Notes: generated by a model not told the origin, from the sequence alone. A stretch of 64,000 nucleotides of DNA from Chalciporus piperatus (GCA_038093975.1 JBBPTG010000057.1:62001-126000), one strand, 5' to 3'. Numbered from the stretch's first letter, positions 24,751 through 37,499 are shown. Translations and numbers: made by a program.

Positions 24751-26091
24751 TTGGATAGACTTGTTCGCGTTCGATGTGCTCGCCACGAGTTTGGCCACCG
24801 GGCACATGTGTGATCCGTGTGCCTCAACGTCTGCAGCCTCGCGAGTATGCGCGACCTTGCTACTTACTGACCTTTTTCTCCCCTCTACTGATTGCGAATA
24901 TAGGGCTTTTGGGTTAATTTACAGGTATTTGTACTCACCTCTCGCGCAGGCCTCGTCATTGGGTTTTCGGACCCGTGTGTCGGGATGGAGATTGGGGACG
25001 ACACGGACACGGCACACATGTGCCCAGTACCAAGGATGATGGTGAGTACTGATTTTTTCTTCGACTTCGCCACTGAGGCCTTGAAAAACTACACTCCTAC
25101 CAGAACAGATTCCACTGAACTCCATATTCCCACCATTAGATATCACTCGTCTGCCCCTGTAACTGATTAATTGATTACAATGCAATACATGGTTGTGTAT
25201 GATCATATATATTCATAGTCGTATGATTAAGCAGTGAGCAATTTCGTATCAGTAGATGGTGTCTGAGAGGACATTACATGCATTATATTGTTATATTTGA
25301 AGTTTGAGTTCCTAGCTTTTGTCATATATACTGGACCTCGGGGAGCTCACGCGACATGTAGATTCCAATCCTTGTACGACAATACTTGCCCATGTATAAG
25401 TATATTCGAGTTTCACAATTTTTGTGATGAAGGAAGCCCAGAAGCCCGGGATGTTGAACCAGCGGCGACTTGTCAAAACGGGGTTTCCACTGCAAGTTCT
25501 GATCAGAGTGTTGCAAACATCGTCAGAACCTTCAAGGGCCACTGAGTTTGCCAAAGGCGCTATAAGTCAATATGGCAGCGCCTTGAAAAGGCTGTTAGAA
25601 TTGCCACCCAGATTGCCCAGCATCACCGTAATGACCCCTGACTGACCATGTCATAGACGGGCTGATCACCAGACTACTGACCATGCAGGCGATTGGTCTA
25701 CGCAGATGATTGGTCTATAACCCTATACACGCGTCAGTTTCGGTCACACCGTGAACGGAAAGGCCGTCAGTGGCGAGACCACGGCGGGACCTCGAGGCTG
25801 CGATGCATCACGGTCATCACGGCCGAAGAACTTCGAGAAGCTGGCAAGATACCGGAAATGATTAATTGAGATGGTTCTGTTGGGAAGGACTTTTGCTGCC
25901 CGGGATCGAAGTCTAGTCAAAGAATCATCGGGGCAGTAAAGAAAATTGAAACGTTGTTACCAATTCAGTGTTTCTTCAAGTTGGGTCGAAAGTGGTCCGA
26001 GACAGGCGTCCATGTCAGGATTAGATAGCAATGGGTATCCACAGCAATTGTTCTACAGATGGCATAAGAAAGCAAGTCGTGTGCGCGCAAG
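24751..26091. other. Gene-poor stretch
   Basis: About 1.3 kb with only short frames on either strand and no family motif I know. Parts near 25200-25330 are AT-richer than the genes around it. I cannot support any feature here. Confidence 0.45.
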
Positions 26092-27658
26092 TTACAAACC
26101 CTCCTTCCCTAAATCCCACTCCCGAACGCTCCCTCGTTTCTTATACTCAATGGCCATGACACTATCACCGCCCTCGTTATACTGCTTGAGCTTCGACGTC
26201 GGAACCTTCTTGTCGCTCGTGTTGAAGCCCAGCTTCTCTAACCGTTTCTTCTCCTCTTTATCCTCGCGGCGTTGACGGAGGAGTTCGAGCATGGCATCCC
26301 AAGCTTCGTACTCTGAATCGTTTATGAGACCGGCCTTGGGTACGGTAGGGACGGTTAGTGGAGCTACATCGAGACGGGGGTCATAGGAATCTTCAAAGTA
26401 TTTGTCCATTTTGGAGGGAAGGGCGGAGGGGGGCAGTGGAGGTGGAGAGACGGAAGGTGAACGTACAGATGAATGTGACGTGAGACGTCCCCGAGGGCGA
26501 CGGGGTGGAGGTGGAGGTAAAGGGGAGGGAAATCGTACTCGAGGTGGACTGACGGGAGGTTGGACGTCTCCCCTGTCTCTTGCCTTCCCCTTGGATGCAC
26601 AGCGAGAGTCGACATCGATCGCATCGTCTTCAATGGGGGTTTGAGAAGACCGGGAGGGCGAAGATATATTACGCGGCGCACTCTCTTGCTCCGGTATTTC
26701 TCTCTTTGAACGCGGTTCCTCTGATAGAGATGCTGAACGACTGCGTTTTCGCGATGAGGTAGCTCGACTCTGGTTAGAGGTTGGAGAGTGACGCGAAGGA
26801 GATGCAGATCGACTCGTGTGTCGCCGACGTTTGTGAGCCTTCTCGTCTTCTCGACTCTCATGTCGCCTGTGCTTCCGTCTGCTGCGCTCTTCATCACGGT
26901 GGTTCTCCTCCTTGTCCTTTGCCCGGTCTCTCGTAGGTGTCCGCCGACGACTGCTCCTGTGTTTCCGATCTCGGTCCCTATCTCGCTCGCGTTCACCTTC
27001 TCCATCTTGAGAGCCCGACGGCGAGTGATGTCTCCGCTTCCTCCGCCTGTGTTCTTTCTCGCGGTCATCCTCGTCTTCGCTGAGGTCTCCCTCCTTCCTC
27101 CTCGAGCTTCTCCAATCGCTTTCCCAATCTCTCGTGTGCGTCTTCGACCGTTCTATATCCCTCTTTTTTCTTCTATCCCACTCGTCTGTGTCATAGTCGT
27201 CCCTCTTGCGACGCCGCGAGCGCTCGGCAGCTACAGCCTCTTCAGCACGTGCCCTCCTCTCGCTCCGTTCCTGCTCCTCTCTCTCCCTCTTTATCTCTTG
27301 CGCTGCGAGTGCTTGTGCGCGGAGAATAGTCTTGTTATGGTCATCCGTACTCCGGATGATAGATGACAGGAAGCGCTTGTTTGGTCGGGGTGCATTTGGG
27401 TCTGGGCTGTAGGACATCAATCAAACCCATGTCACAACTCCATCACACTACAATATAGATCAACATCACGTACCCCGTTGGAAGATAAGCTTGGATTCCC
27501 AACTTGCTGTAGTCCTCGGCCTTCTGTTTCGCTTCTTTGAGAATGAGTTCAGCGACGTGTCTATCTAGGTCTTCGTCTGGGACCCTGGAGGATACGGATG
27601 AACCCATCGAGGCCCGTACCAGGCTTGAGACGACGGACGAAAGGGTCGATTTGGACAT
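26092..27658 (-). CDS. Arg/Ser-rich nuclear protein, probably splicing-related
   Basis: Two exons, 27474-27658 and 26092-27406, give 499 residues; the intron is GTACGTG...CTACAG. The N-terminal 70 residues look folded (DEDLDRHVAELILKEAKQKA, then YSKLGIQAYLPTG, then PNKRFLSSIIRSTDDHNKT). A long basic region from about residue 90 to 300 is packed with RERE, RDRD, RSRR and SRSAS runs, the hallmark of RS-like domains in pre-mRNA splicing proteins. A proline-rich stretch follows (PSPLPPPPPRRPRGR), then a conserved-looking tail: MDKYFEDSYDPRLDVAPL and NDSEYEAWDAMLELLRQRRE. I do not recognise the exact family. Nuclear location and an RNA-processing role are inferred from composition. The large antisense frame here is a composition shadow. 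Confidence 0.75.
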
Positions 27659-28049
27659 TGTCGACGAGGACGACGGCGACCACAAGGAGACTGAGACTGT
27701 CACTTTGACGCTGGTTGCCCACAAGTGTGGCAGTGCACCTGAGATTGGCGATGTTTGGTTTCATGGCTCGCGTAGATCGAACTTGATTCAGAGCTGCCAG
27801 TCCTCTGTAGACTGTCCCAGACACAATAGCCAGCAACATTTTGCAAAGCCAACTGCAGAAGATGGCCATTCACAGCGCTGTCAGAATGTTTGAACCAGTC
27901 GTCACGGTATTTGATCCATCACCACGTCAGTGCAATGGCGACGCTCCACTGGAACAATAGCCAAAAAACTAACTTTCCGGGATGCACTGTCTCCGCAAAT
28001 TTCGTGATCCGGCTTCACCAAATAATGCCTATCTGGCTCTCATCTATTC
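27659..28049. other. Upstream region of the RS-protein gene
   Basis: Holds the promoter of the RS-protein gene, reading left. No separate gene is supported. Confidence 0.4.
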
Positions 28050-29260
28050 CCAGACATCTTCGCTTTTGGCTTTCTTGACAAAAACGGCTACTAGGATACC
28101 CCATGGATCACCTGCTTACGGCTCCGAGACGACAAACAATTGGTGGAATGTCTCGGATTGGAAAGGCGGGTGTCACTGTTTTGTCAAGGTTGAGGCTCGC
28201 GCGATGAAGAATGGAAGACAGATACGGTGGCAATCTGGAACAATTTCATCCGGTGCTCTCGGGACAAGGCAGCTATCCCTCTTCGCGTCGTCCGCGGTGA
28301 TGAGACGATCTTGTCCATCAGATCAATCAGCTACGTAATTCCCCATCGATAGACAGCGAGCTCAAACTCACATGGATCATGGTTTTGCTTCACGCTGGAA
28401 GGTTCAGGTACTGATTTCGTACCGAGCCTCACTCCCGCGCCACTGCGAGAATAAGACCTGAGACAACTCTCCACCTTGAAAAACCCTTCCTCAGGACTCC
28501 CTTTGGCAAGAATACGGATTTCCATGCCACATATGCACATCTACCGCACCTTTCCAACGTGCCAGGGGCTACTTCCAGCAGCCAAGTCTTCAAGTCGGTC
28601 GGTTGCTATCGGTTGTTGCTACTCCGCATCCGGTCCGAAGAACGCGTTTCTGCCGCTCTCGTGCCCGATTTGGACACAATGACTTCATGTCAGGGCCAAC
28701 CCGTTGGCCTTCGTCATGGTATCATCATCCCCTAGATCAGCCTTTTGTGTTCATCGACAGGTTTCAAACCTTGTGCTTGATCCAGATCTTGTCAGTCATA
28801 CAGGTCAAAAGCAGTTTTCAATATCACTTACAGACTACTGGTCGCCCGTGGACGAAACGATGCCCAGTCGGTTCCCGGAGAATTGACGGTGCTCTTCTCC
28901 GAAGATCGGTCTTTGACCGGAGGAATGGGAAGAGCATTCGAGATGACTCGCTTGAGAACATTCTGCCGGCGATGTTAATGTCTCGTTCATCGACACGCTC
29001 TCAGCCAATCGTTGACGAGACAGCGCCAGGGATGGTGTCTGTGAGAATGGTGGTGTTGCAATTGTGAGCGCAAAAGGCAAGGGCTGTGCTTTAATTTCGT
29101 GGAGTTGTTGGACGTTGGGCTCGGGTCGCGGCTGCTGAAGCGCTGACCAGCGACTCACATATATTCTGTTTGAGATTCCATGCTTGGCTACGATTATTGT
29201 GGAATCGAGTGATGGGGCCAATCGTGAGTTGACGTTTATTTCGTCAGAACAGGATAACAT
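28050..29260 (-). pseudogene. Unassigned decayed coding region
   Basis: Minus-strand pieces look like protein but do not join cleanly. One stretch reads ERVDERDINIAGRMFSSESS then RMLFPFLRSKTDLRRRAPSI and on to HRFVHGRPVV, ending at a GTAAGT donor near 28831. After a plausible acceptor near 28791 it continues YLDQAQGLKPVDEHKRLI and then hits a stop. Further on are FFKVESCLRSYSRSGAG (near 28460) and LIDLMDKIVSSPRTTRR (near 28310), in frames the visible donors do not connect. The HKR-containing part faintly recalls fungal P450 sequences, but this is too weak to name. I read it as a broken gene or an intron-rich gene I cannot assemble. Confidence 0.35.
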
Positions 29261-29496
29261 TGGAAGTCAGGCGCTCAAATTATTTTGCAACCACATGGAG
29301 AGAACAATACGTGCGGTTCAGCTGGAGATCCGAAGCTTAATGTCCAGCGACCCGAACTGCCCGAATTATGCTCGATGATTTTGGACATTGACCCGACTGG
29401 CAGCAGGCAGTATTACCAAATCTAGCAGTTACGCGAAATCGCCGTGCCCGCTCCGCTGATATTCAGTCAAGGGTCTGGCATGGGCCACCGCCGACA

Positions 29497-29502
29497 TATA
29501 AA
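29497..29502 (+). promoter_or_regulatory. TATAAA element
   Basis: CATATAAAACG lies 153 bp upstream of the chosen ATG of the F-box-like gene. An ATGATG at 29514 just after it opens a short upstream frame that ends at a TAA near 29630. Confidence 0.35.
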
Positions 29503-29654
29503 ACGAGGTTCAGATGATGTCCTCCGCTCGATCGTCCGCCACCTCCCCCGACTTCAAAGGCTTCTACAAGCCCCGTCTCGAACGGTGTTCATACTTGTGC
29601 AACATCTTAACGCTTCTACTAACGTCCTTATAATCAACGCTATTTACGATACTC

Positions 29655-31170
29655 ATGGGTCTGATCAACTTTTTACGATTCTGGATGCCTTCACAGAGAG
29701 TGAGTCCCCCGTTGTCACCCGTTCACGTGTCTTCTGACGCGTCTTTCAGGCTGAACCACAGGAGGTATCATTCGACTTAGCCGTCGCACCCCTTCCCCCT
29801 AAACTCCCTACCGATTTGCAATCGCCGCGTGTTCCAGCGCGTGGGATACCACTCGAGGTCGTGCTGGACATCCTTGAGGCAGCCTGCTTCAATGACGGCA
29901 CTGCTGACGCCGAGTTCCTCCGTACTTGTTCCCTCGTCTGCAAGTCATGGTCGCTCCCTGCGCAGAAGCTTCTCTTCAGGAGAGTGCAACTCTGCTCGCA
30001 GGCTGCGTACAACTCGTTTGTTTCCGCCGTCGATCGCTCCATGGAGCGCGGCAGGATCCTGGGCGATTCAGTCGCTCAGATGCATGTCGTCTTGGACAAC
30101 AACCAGCCTGGTCCTCTGAAGCAGACCTGCTTTGCCCGTGCTGTCACCCTCTGTCCTAACCTTCGCGAGCTCAACCTTGCCCTTTATGGTTGTGGTGAGC
30201 CAGGCAAAGATATCGTCGGCAGTCCTGCCTTGCAGCGTATGCGGCGACCAGCACCCTCATTCGAATCTGCTACCTTGGAACTACTTCGCACCGGCCCATC
30301 AATCACTTCATTACATTTTAGTAACTGGTCAGATAATGACCAGTCTATTGTCCAATTACTCGATATCTGGCCCTCCCTCAGCTCGCTCTCGATCACCGGC
30401 AAGACGCCTCATTTCTCCCCAGGGTTGACCCAGGCACCGTTCGGGTGTGCCCTCACGAGGCTGAGGATGAACTGCCAGTTCGAACCTTCGCTGGACTTCC
30501 TCCAGTGGCTTCTTCACACGTCTTCGCAAGCACAGAGCTTGCGTGCCATCGAACTCGACCGGGAAACCAGTTTGGACCTGCTCGATTACCTCACTATGAA
30601 CCACAGTGAAAGCTTGCACGAACTCGCCATCCCTTCCTGTACAACATCAGAACACGCCAACGCCGTCATCCGATGCCGTTCACTTCGGCAGCTACGGACG
30701 GAGCGCCCATCTACCTCAATCATTCCCGTTGTTTTTCGTCAACTTCCCAAGGGGATTCGGCATCTTGCGTTCGGCATAGACCAAGATACTCCGTTGCAGA
30801 CCCTTGTCGAAGCGGTCAAGACCCGCGACGAATTGGAAAGCATTACGGTCAACCTTTGGGACAAGGGCAATAATCACCGACAGCTGTCCGCGCTCAAGAT
30901 GACGTGTGCATTCCGCGGCGTTGACCTCCGTATCACGAACGATGTCCGTGTGCATCGCGCGATGGTGGTGAGTATGCTCTCTTCTTGATCTTCGGTCTTT
31001 AACTGTGTATTCTTCTCCGTGTATGTAGCGCGGTAAACCCATTACTAACTGGTTGTGTTAAGCAACTCATTGACAAACCTCGCAAGAAGTCTCCTCAATC
31101 TCTCAAACGCGACCTTTACAATTTCCTTTCATTCTGTGTACTCCACCTTCCTCTAGTTCGCATGCTGTAG
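29655..31170 (+). CDS. F-box-like protein with leucine-rich C-terminal region
   Basis: Likely SCF adaptor of the large mushroom F-box family. The model has exons 29655-29699, 29750-30967 and 31063-31170; both introns are phase 0 (GTGAGT...TTTCAG and GTGAGT...TTAAG with a TACTAAC branch site). The F-box lies near residues 40-85: ARGIPLEVVLDILEAACF then CSLVCKSWSLPAQKLLFRRV. The rest is LRR-like: CPNLRELNLALYG, SITSLHFSNWSDND, WPSLSSLSITGK. If the last intron is retained, the protein ends at a TGA at 30988 instead. The 5' end is uncertain: an ATGATG at 29514 could start the gene only with an unusual 3-nt exon. Confidence 0.75.
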
Positions 31171-31384
31171 CTTTGACGCATTCTTTTCGACATTCGAGAT
31201 CATTATTTTTGCATTTATACGGCGCATCATCATACCGCTACTTCGTTATCATTCGACCCCATTTCGCAACGACCCAGCTTTCACGAGCATCTCACCACAG
31301 TACTCATTAATTTGTTCTGTATCTATGTGCGATGGAATCCAGTGAGGCATCTTCAGACCTGTGTGTAAGCAAAGATTTACCGAA

Positions 31385-33301
31385 ATGTTGGGCCTACCAG
31401 CGACTACGACCATGACTACCGAGCTCGCTGTCCAGGACGGCGAGCTCACAACTCTTTTGGACCTATTCACGTCCTCCACGACTGAAAATGCATCGTACCT
31501 AGGCAGTCTACCCTCCATCCCGTTGTCTGACTTACTGGCGACCCCGACATCGCTCTCCACCCAATCCCATACGCTAACTGCTTCATTGAACGCCTTGGCT
31601 CATACATCGTACCCAACCATCCTATCTCTACACAATACATCTTCAGCGCTTCTGAATTCCCTCTCTTCACTCGATACCGCTCTCAATGCCCTCCTCGACA
31701 AAGCTCTCCCCGCTCTCGACGATGTATCACGCACGTTCCGCGAGAAGAGCGGTCCAAGTGTGATCGAAGAACGTCAACGAACACGCGTCGTTCTTGAACA
31801 ATACGACAAACTTCGCGATTTGCTCGACGTTCCCGTCCTCATGGACACGTGTGTCCGTAATGGGCTCTATGCCGAGGCGTTGGCACTCGCAGGCCATGCG
31901 ACTTCGGCGCTCACGGCACTGTCTAGCATTCGATCGCAGGGCGGAGATGCTGATGATGCAACGGGGACGGGGACGGGGTCTGTGGAAGTTACGCCCCTTC
32001 AGCTCGTGAGTTCTTTGCGGACGGAGATAGCGGCGTCGTTGCATTCGATGCGGTTGTTGTTGCTCAATACCTTGCACGAACCTGGACGGAAGCTGCCTGC
32101 CTTCTGGAAAGCTGTCCAGTTCCTCCGCCGGATGCAGGTCATGCCCGAGAGCGAACTCGCTCTCGCCTTCGTGAGTGCACGTATCGAATGCCTCCAAAAC
32201 GCTCTCCAGACAGTGGAGAGAGATGCAGGCGTGTCGGTCACCACATCCAACGACGAAGATGACCGCATCAGTGGAAGCAGTCCTACGGATCGTGAAAAAG
32301 AGATGGACAGACAAGCTGAAGATATTTCACGCTTCCTCAAGAAATACATTGATGTTTGGCGGGAGGGCGCGTATGACCTCGTGATGCAGTACACGACCAT
32401 GTTTCTCGAGCGATCACAACCTCATGGCCCTCCATCATCATCACCTCTTCCCAATCCCGTAATGAAACATACGCTTCCATCAACACTGCTCGGCTTGTTG
32501 CTCCCGACAGTGAAAACGTACCTCCGACGCGCTTACCCCCACCTTGCCCCACTTGCGACGCAGCTGGCGTACTGCAGCTCCGCGATGGCGCGTATAGGGA
32601 TGGTAAGTGATGGCTAATTATACTGTGTACTGACATCAAGTCAATCACGCTCCTTTCAGGACTTCCGCACCCTCTTGTCCCCACTCATCACAACCGCTGT
32701 CGTGGACGGCTTCGCTCGCGACATCAGACTAGGCGCCGAACGCGAATGGTCAACGACGCTCTCCAAGCAGACCCCCTCGTCTAGCATCAAACCCACCCCT
32801 CCCAGCAAATGGCTCGTATCCCCCTCCCAACCCATACCTGCACTCTCGTCCCTCACCCTCCCACCATCAAGTGCCGCACACGTTCCTCCACAACAACTGA
32901 CAGCATTCACACCCATCGCTGTAAACCTGAACGCCCATCTCCGTGCGCTCAACCGTCTACGAGCACTAGCACCGATGGCTGCACTGCGTGGCGTGCGTGA
33001 GGCGCTCGAAGCGGGGTTGGCGCATGGTGGGGAGGAACTGCTTGGGTATGCACGTGGGTGGAAAGGGCAGGAGGATGACGTAGCGGTCCTCAGAGCTGTC
33101 GGGACAGCGTATGTGCGCGTGTTTGTACCTTTTTTGAGACGGGCTGTCGTCGAGGGCGTGTTTGGCGTGTCGGATGGCTCGTGGAAGGAGGGCGTGGATG
33201 GTGAGAAGAGCAAGGAAGAGGGATCAGGGCGTTCGAGTTCGCTATGTGACGTGACGAGGGACTGGGAGAGCTGGTTGGCAGAGACAGCGCCTTCGAGTTA
33301 G
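31385..33301 (+). CDS. COG8: Conserved oligomeric Golgi complex subunit 8
   Basis: Vesicle-tethering subunit of lobe B of the COG complex on the Golgi, needed for retrograde transport and glycosyltransferase recycling. Exons 31385-32602 and 32660-33301 give 619 residues if the first ATG is used; a second ATG at 31412 (MTTELAVQDGEL) is equally plausible. Coiled-coil-rich Dor1-like features: TTENASYLGSLPSIPLSDLL near the N-terminus, then VLEQYDKLRDLLDVPVLMDT followed by CVRNGLYAEALALA, the typical Cog8 block. Next are RRMQVMPESELALAFVSARI and, across the intron, YCSSAMARIGM then DFRTLLSPLI, matching the conserved YC-x-(S/R)-x-G-DFR region. Long Ser/Pro insertions in the C-terminal half are common in fungal copies. 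Confidence 0.88.
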
Positions 33302-33584
33302 CGGGTGGGATCTGTCGGCCTCGAGATGGAGGGTCGTACCTTCCGTCGATTCCGCACACTCATGGTAGGAACCATGTTCATTTTTGTACCAGTGCATAAT
33401 CGAGGCTGCATAGTTTTTGATCTGGGACCTTGGTCATGCTCCTTGCGTCAACCCCGAGTCCTCATCATCACGTCTCACAAATATTCAAATCAATAGACAG
33501 TATACAAACGTCGCAGCGTTAAAATCATCACAAGTCATCTCGACTCCAAACCCCACCGCTTTTCCCAGCTCCGATCTGCATCTA

Positions 33585-36027
33585 TCAAGCACTGGCAGCA
33601 TCCTCGGATGTGGCACTCGCAGACTCTTGCTTCTCTTGCACCTTCTGAGAATCGTGATAATGCTTCACACTAGGTTTCCATTCCGCAGAACGCCATGCTG
33701 GAATACCAGATCGGTACAGCTCGTCGACCTACGACAAACAAAGCGTGTCAGTGAGTGGCTATGTGACAACTCGGGGAGTTTTTTTTTTTTACCTCTTCGA
33801 GCGTGATACCCTTTGTCTCGGGAATGAAGAAATAGACATAGACAAAGCCGACGACGAGCATGCCAAAGAAGACGAGCATGATCAAGGGGCCGATCCTATT
33901 TAATCACCATCCACGCTCCGGAGTCAGCGACCGTTTCTCGAACGAGGGCCCGGGAGAAACCAGGTTTTTTTTGACTTACTTGACAACGATCCTGGGAGAG
34001 AAGAAGGACAACATAAAGTTCCAGAACCAGTCTATCGCACGTGGCATGCATCAGCATCCACGCATGCATCCAGCGGAGCGTAGGACACTTACTCGAAGCA
34101 CTTCCGAGAGCGATCGACTTGGGACGAACGCGCAGAGGGAAAGACTCGCCGAGGTACACCCAAGGCGTCGGACCCCACGTCGTGCCGAAGATGAACACTT
34201 GGAGGACAGCAAACGCGATCACGACACCACCTCCTGCCTTGTTGCGTGCTGTCAGCTCAGAGACGGGCGTACCAGTCGCCGGGAGGCAGTAGTGGCCGAC
34301 GAATGCAACCTAGAGGGGGAGCCACGATTCGGTGATGGGACCGCCGCACAACGTGGGGAGCGACTTACGATGAAGGCACAGACTGCTTGTGCAAATGCAC
34401 CAAGGAGGAGAGACTAGAGAGACTCGTGAGCTGACGCTCTGTCGTGAGATCATGAACATCGACAGACCTTGCGGCGACCCCAGGTCTCAATGAAGTACAA
34501 TGCTGGAAGGGTACCTGCCACGGATACGGCACCCAAGACCGTCTGGATACCATAAGGCGAAAGACTGTGGACGTTTAACAAGCCAAATCCCGACACGAAC
34601 TGCTATGTAGACTCACCCAGCACCAGCGCTCTGAAAGAACGTGTCTCCATAATAGTCTGTCAAAAAACCATGTCAACCCCAAGTTCTCCCTCAACATCAG
34701 ACGCCAAACGAACGTACAATAAAAGTTCTGTCCATTCAGCTGTTGAATAAACTGGAGCATCATTCCATTGATCGTACGGCGCCACATGGCGTTTCTTGGA
34801 GAGAAACACTCCAACCAAGTCGCCTTTCCACCCTCGTTTTCAGCCTTGATAGCAAAGTCGAGTTCTTCGACGATCTCGATGACCAAGGCGTTGTCTTCGG
34901 AGACACCGTTCAATTCGGCGATGACGCGTCGTGCCTCGTCTCCTCTTCCAGTTCCGAGCAGGTGACGTCTAAGATACCCCGGGTGAGTGGAGTCCAGCTT
35001 TAAGAATGGACACGGAGAGACTTACGGAGACTCGGGTAGGAAGAACATGCCAGAGAGGAGGATCAATCCCCAGACCATCTGAAGACCTACTGGAATGCGC
35101 CACGAACCCGAGTTGTTAAGCGTGTGAGTACCGAGTTCGAAGAGATAACTCATGAAAATTCTAAAAAGAAAAAATAACCATGAATGTATGCTAGAGATAC
35201 GACGAATGTGACGCGTACCCAGAGATGATTTGAACTTGATATATAACCAAAATAGTTCCACGAATCGCTTTGGGTGCGGTCTCTCCATTGTATAGCGGGA
35301 CGATGGCTGTTAAGGTAGGGTGAGCTTGAGATCGTGGATTCACGCAAGTGCGAACCTGATAGCGAGCCGACGCCGAGTCCTGCAATGAAACGTCCGACGA
35401 CGAGTTGTGCCAGAGAATACGTTGTTCCTGTTTGGATGGCGACACCGGAGGTGAATATTGCAGACCAGAAGAGAATGGAGCCTCGACGACCCAGTCGGTC
35501 GGCCGTAAATGCTTGCAAAATTGCTCCACTATTTGCCCCATAAGCCAAGGTTAGTGGAGAGTGTTCCACTATCGGCTCACCAGAATGTTCTAAGGAAGTC
35601 GTTAGTTTTGCTCAGGACTATGTCGAGAGACAGAAGCGAAAATCTTACCCTGCTGAAAGCAACGAGACAATGATTGACTGTCTTGAACTCGAAAGGTAGT
35701 ACTGGCCGGTGGAATCCATCTGGCCGAATCGGTTTATGAAGTCTGGCATTATAAGACAGCCCTGTCCGCCATTGTTAAGCACAACACAGACGAGAGCATA
35801 GAAGACACCGACCGAGATAACACCCATATCGTATCCGAACAGGAATCCTAACCGCAAAGGTCGAACTACATCTTATCCACAACGATCGAAAGTGCTTACC
35901 TCCTACGAACCCGGCAACGTATGAGTCTCGTCACCCCGTCGCGGCCACAGAAAACATAACACTCACCAAAGGCAATGAAGATGGCAAGTATTACTGCCCT
36001 CCTACTCGTTGGTACGTCCCCAGCCAT
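33585..36027 (-). CDS. MFS sugar transporter, copy 1
   Basis: Plasma-membrane hexose/H+ symporter-type protein with 12 predicted membrane segments. The start at 36027 gives MAGDVPTSRRAVILAIFIAF. Landmarks: FLFGYDMGVIS, DRLGRRGSILFWSAIFTSG, VGRFIAGLGVGSLS, PLYNGETAPKAIRG, MVWGLILLSGMFFLPESPR, MMLQFIQQLNGQNFYYYGDT, GPTPWVYLGESFPLRVRPKS and the terminal IPETKGITLEEVDELY. About 14 exons; stop TGA at 33585-33587. It closely resembles the transporter at 45997-48380 exon by exon, so the two are paralogues in opposite orientation. QLNGQNFYYYGD and PESPR/PETKG fit high-affinity glucose or monosaccharide transporters. The exact sugar is not known. Confidence 0.9.
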
Positions 36028-37499
36028 GTTCGTCGTCGATTCTGCGGGTAAAAAGGTCTAGTCTAGATTCTAAGAAGAAAATATTGTAGCAGGGAAGAAG
36101 GCAAGGTAGCCAGGACGTGTCCACTTCTTCTTCTTAATCGCACACTGGCTTAAATATAAATCCCCTCAGGCCTCCGTGCTCGGAGGAAGCGCACATCCTT
36201 TGCTCCCCGGACATCCGCTAACTTTTTCGTAACGGTGTCATGTGGTTCGGGGACATTTGGAGATAGTTTTAGGTCACCCTGGAAGAATCGACGGATGGAC
36301 TGCGCTCTGAGAAAAGGGCGTTCACCGTCGGTAGGAAAGAGACTGGAAACATGTTGAAACTCGAGAAACTCGAGATAACGATAGGAGACTCTTCGAGTGG
36401 AACACACACCAGGGTTTACTGAGGACCAAGGCGATAGAACGAGGAGGGTGAGCGGGTTTTCACAAACCCGAACCAGGAGGTTTGCAGTGGAGAAACTATT
36501 CTGGGACCCTCCAAAGGTTGCGGACGTGTCCTAGACTACCCCGTTCTGGCAAACAAACGGGGGCCCGACACGGCTGAAACATGGGCGAAGTTAGGCGTGA
36601 CCGTTTGTTTCATTGGAGCATGGGAGTTGGAGTAGGATGGACCAATGGATGAACATAGTATTCAGCGGCCACAACTGTTCGATGTTATGAAATCAATGTC
36701 AGACTGTGGGAGCCAGTCAGAACACCCCCACGGGGTGTCCTAAACATAGGCCCACTAGAGGTCTCCCTGGCCTTGTTAGAAAATCGAAAGCATAAGTGAA
36801 AATCTCATTGATGATTGAGAAGAACGTGATTCTTAGAACCGTATAGGTTATCACGAGGGAGACATCATGGCGAGTTCGAAACGGATCTCATACTGGATTC
36901 CTCTGATCTGCTCATCAGAAGTGTTCAAACACGTGAGAGCTTCTTCATCACTCACCGTGGCGGAAAAAGAAGAAAACGAGTAGCGCGGGCCGCGGGGGTG
37001 CACATGACAGGCTAGGAGCAAGAGCGGAAGAATGTCAGATAATAACAACCATGATATACATACCAGTGATACCACGCTCGTCATTAGACCCATAAATTGC
37101 AAGTCGGTGGTGTGCCACCAGCGCCTATCTTTTTTTTTGCTCGTACCAAGACTCCAGTCAACCGTGACACAACCACCCTCGATTGCATGCATGTATCATC
37201 AGAACAAAACATGTCCACTGTAGCAACAACAACGTGGTATGAAAAGATATCTGTATGGGAATGTCTGTGAAACGTAAAGGTTTTAACAAGTTTTAAGTAT
37301 CCAGGAGAGAACATTATACCACAGATGCGGGAGGTGATATGATGTGCGGACAAACCACCGGTACGGCATGAGGGTGAAGAACGTGATCTACCTTAGTACG
37401 TGTGTGCAATGTCCAAATGCTCATGCGAGTCCATTTCAGCGTCATTGGAAACCCTAAACAATAAAAAGTCGTCCCTGAAATTCCAAAAGAGAGATGCGC
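36028..37499. promoter_or_regulatory. Upstream region of sugar transporter copy 1, with two small inverted repeats
   Basis: About 1.5 kb without a convincing gene. Two perfect 7-bp stems occur: CGGGTTT-TCAC-AAACCCG at 36453-36470 and ACACCCC-CAC-GGGGTGT at 36722-36738. The second contains GTGGGG on the minus strand, which fits the CreA/Mig1-type core SYGGRG. The gap also covers the 3' side of the next gene (minus strand, stop at 37500). Small frames here look random. Confidence 0.4.

Noticed and set aside
26788..27366. 192-codon plus-strand frame, rich in Leu, Val and Ser
   Set aside because: It is the complement of the Arg/Ser-rich domain; its apparent membrane segments come only from that composition.
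31727..32400. Long minus-strand frames opposite COG8
   Set aside because: They are shadows of COG8 coding sequence, without motif or splice support.
33860..34417. 185-codon plus-strand frame opposite the sugar transporter
   Set aside because: It runs across exons and introns of the transporter on the other strand and has no family signal.
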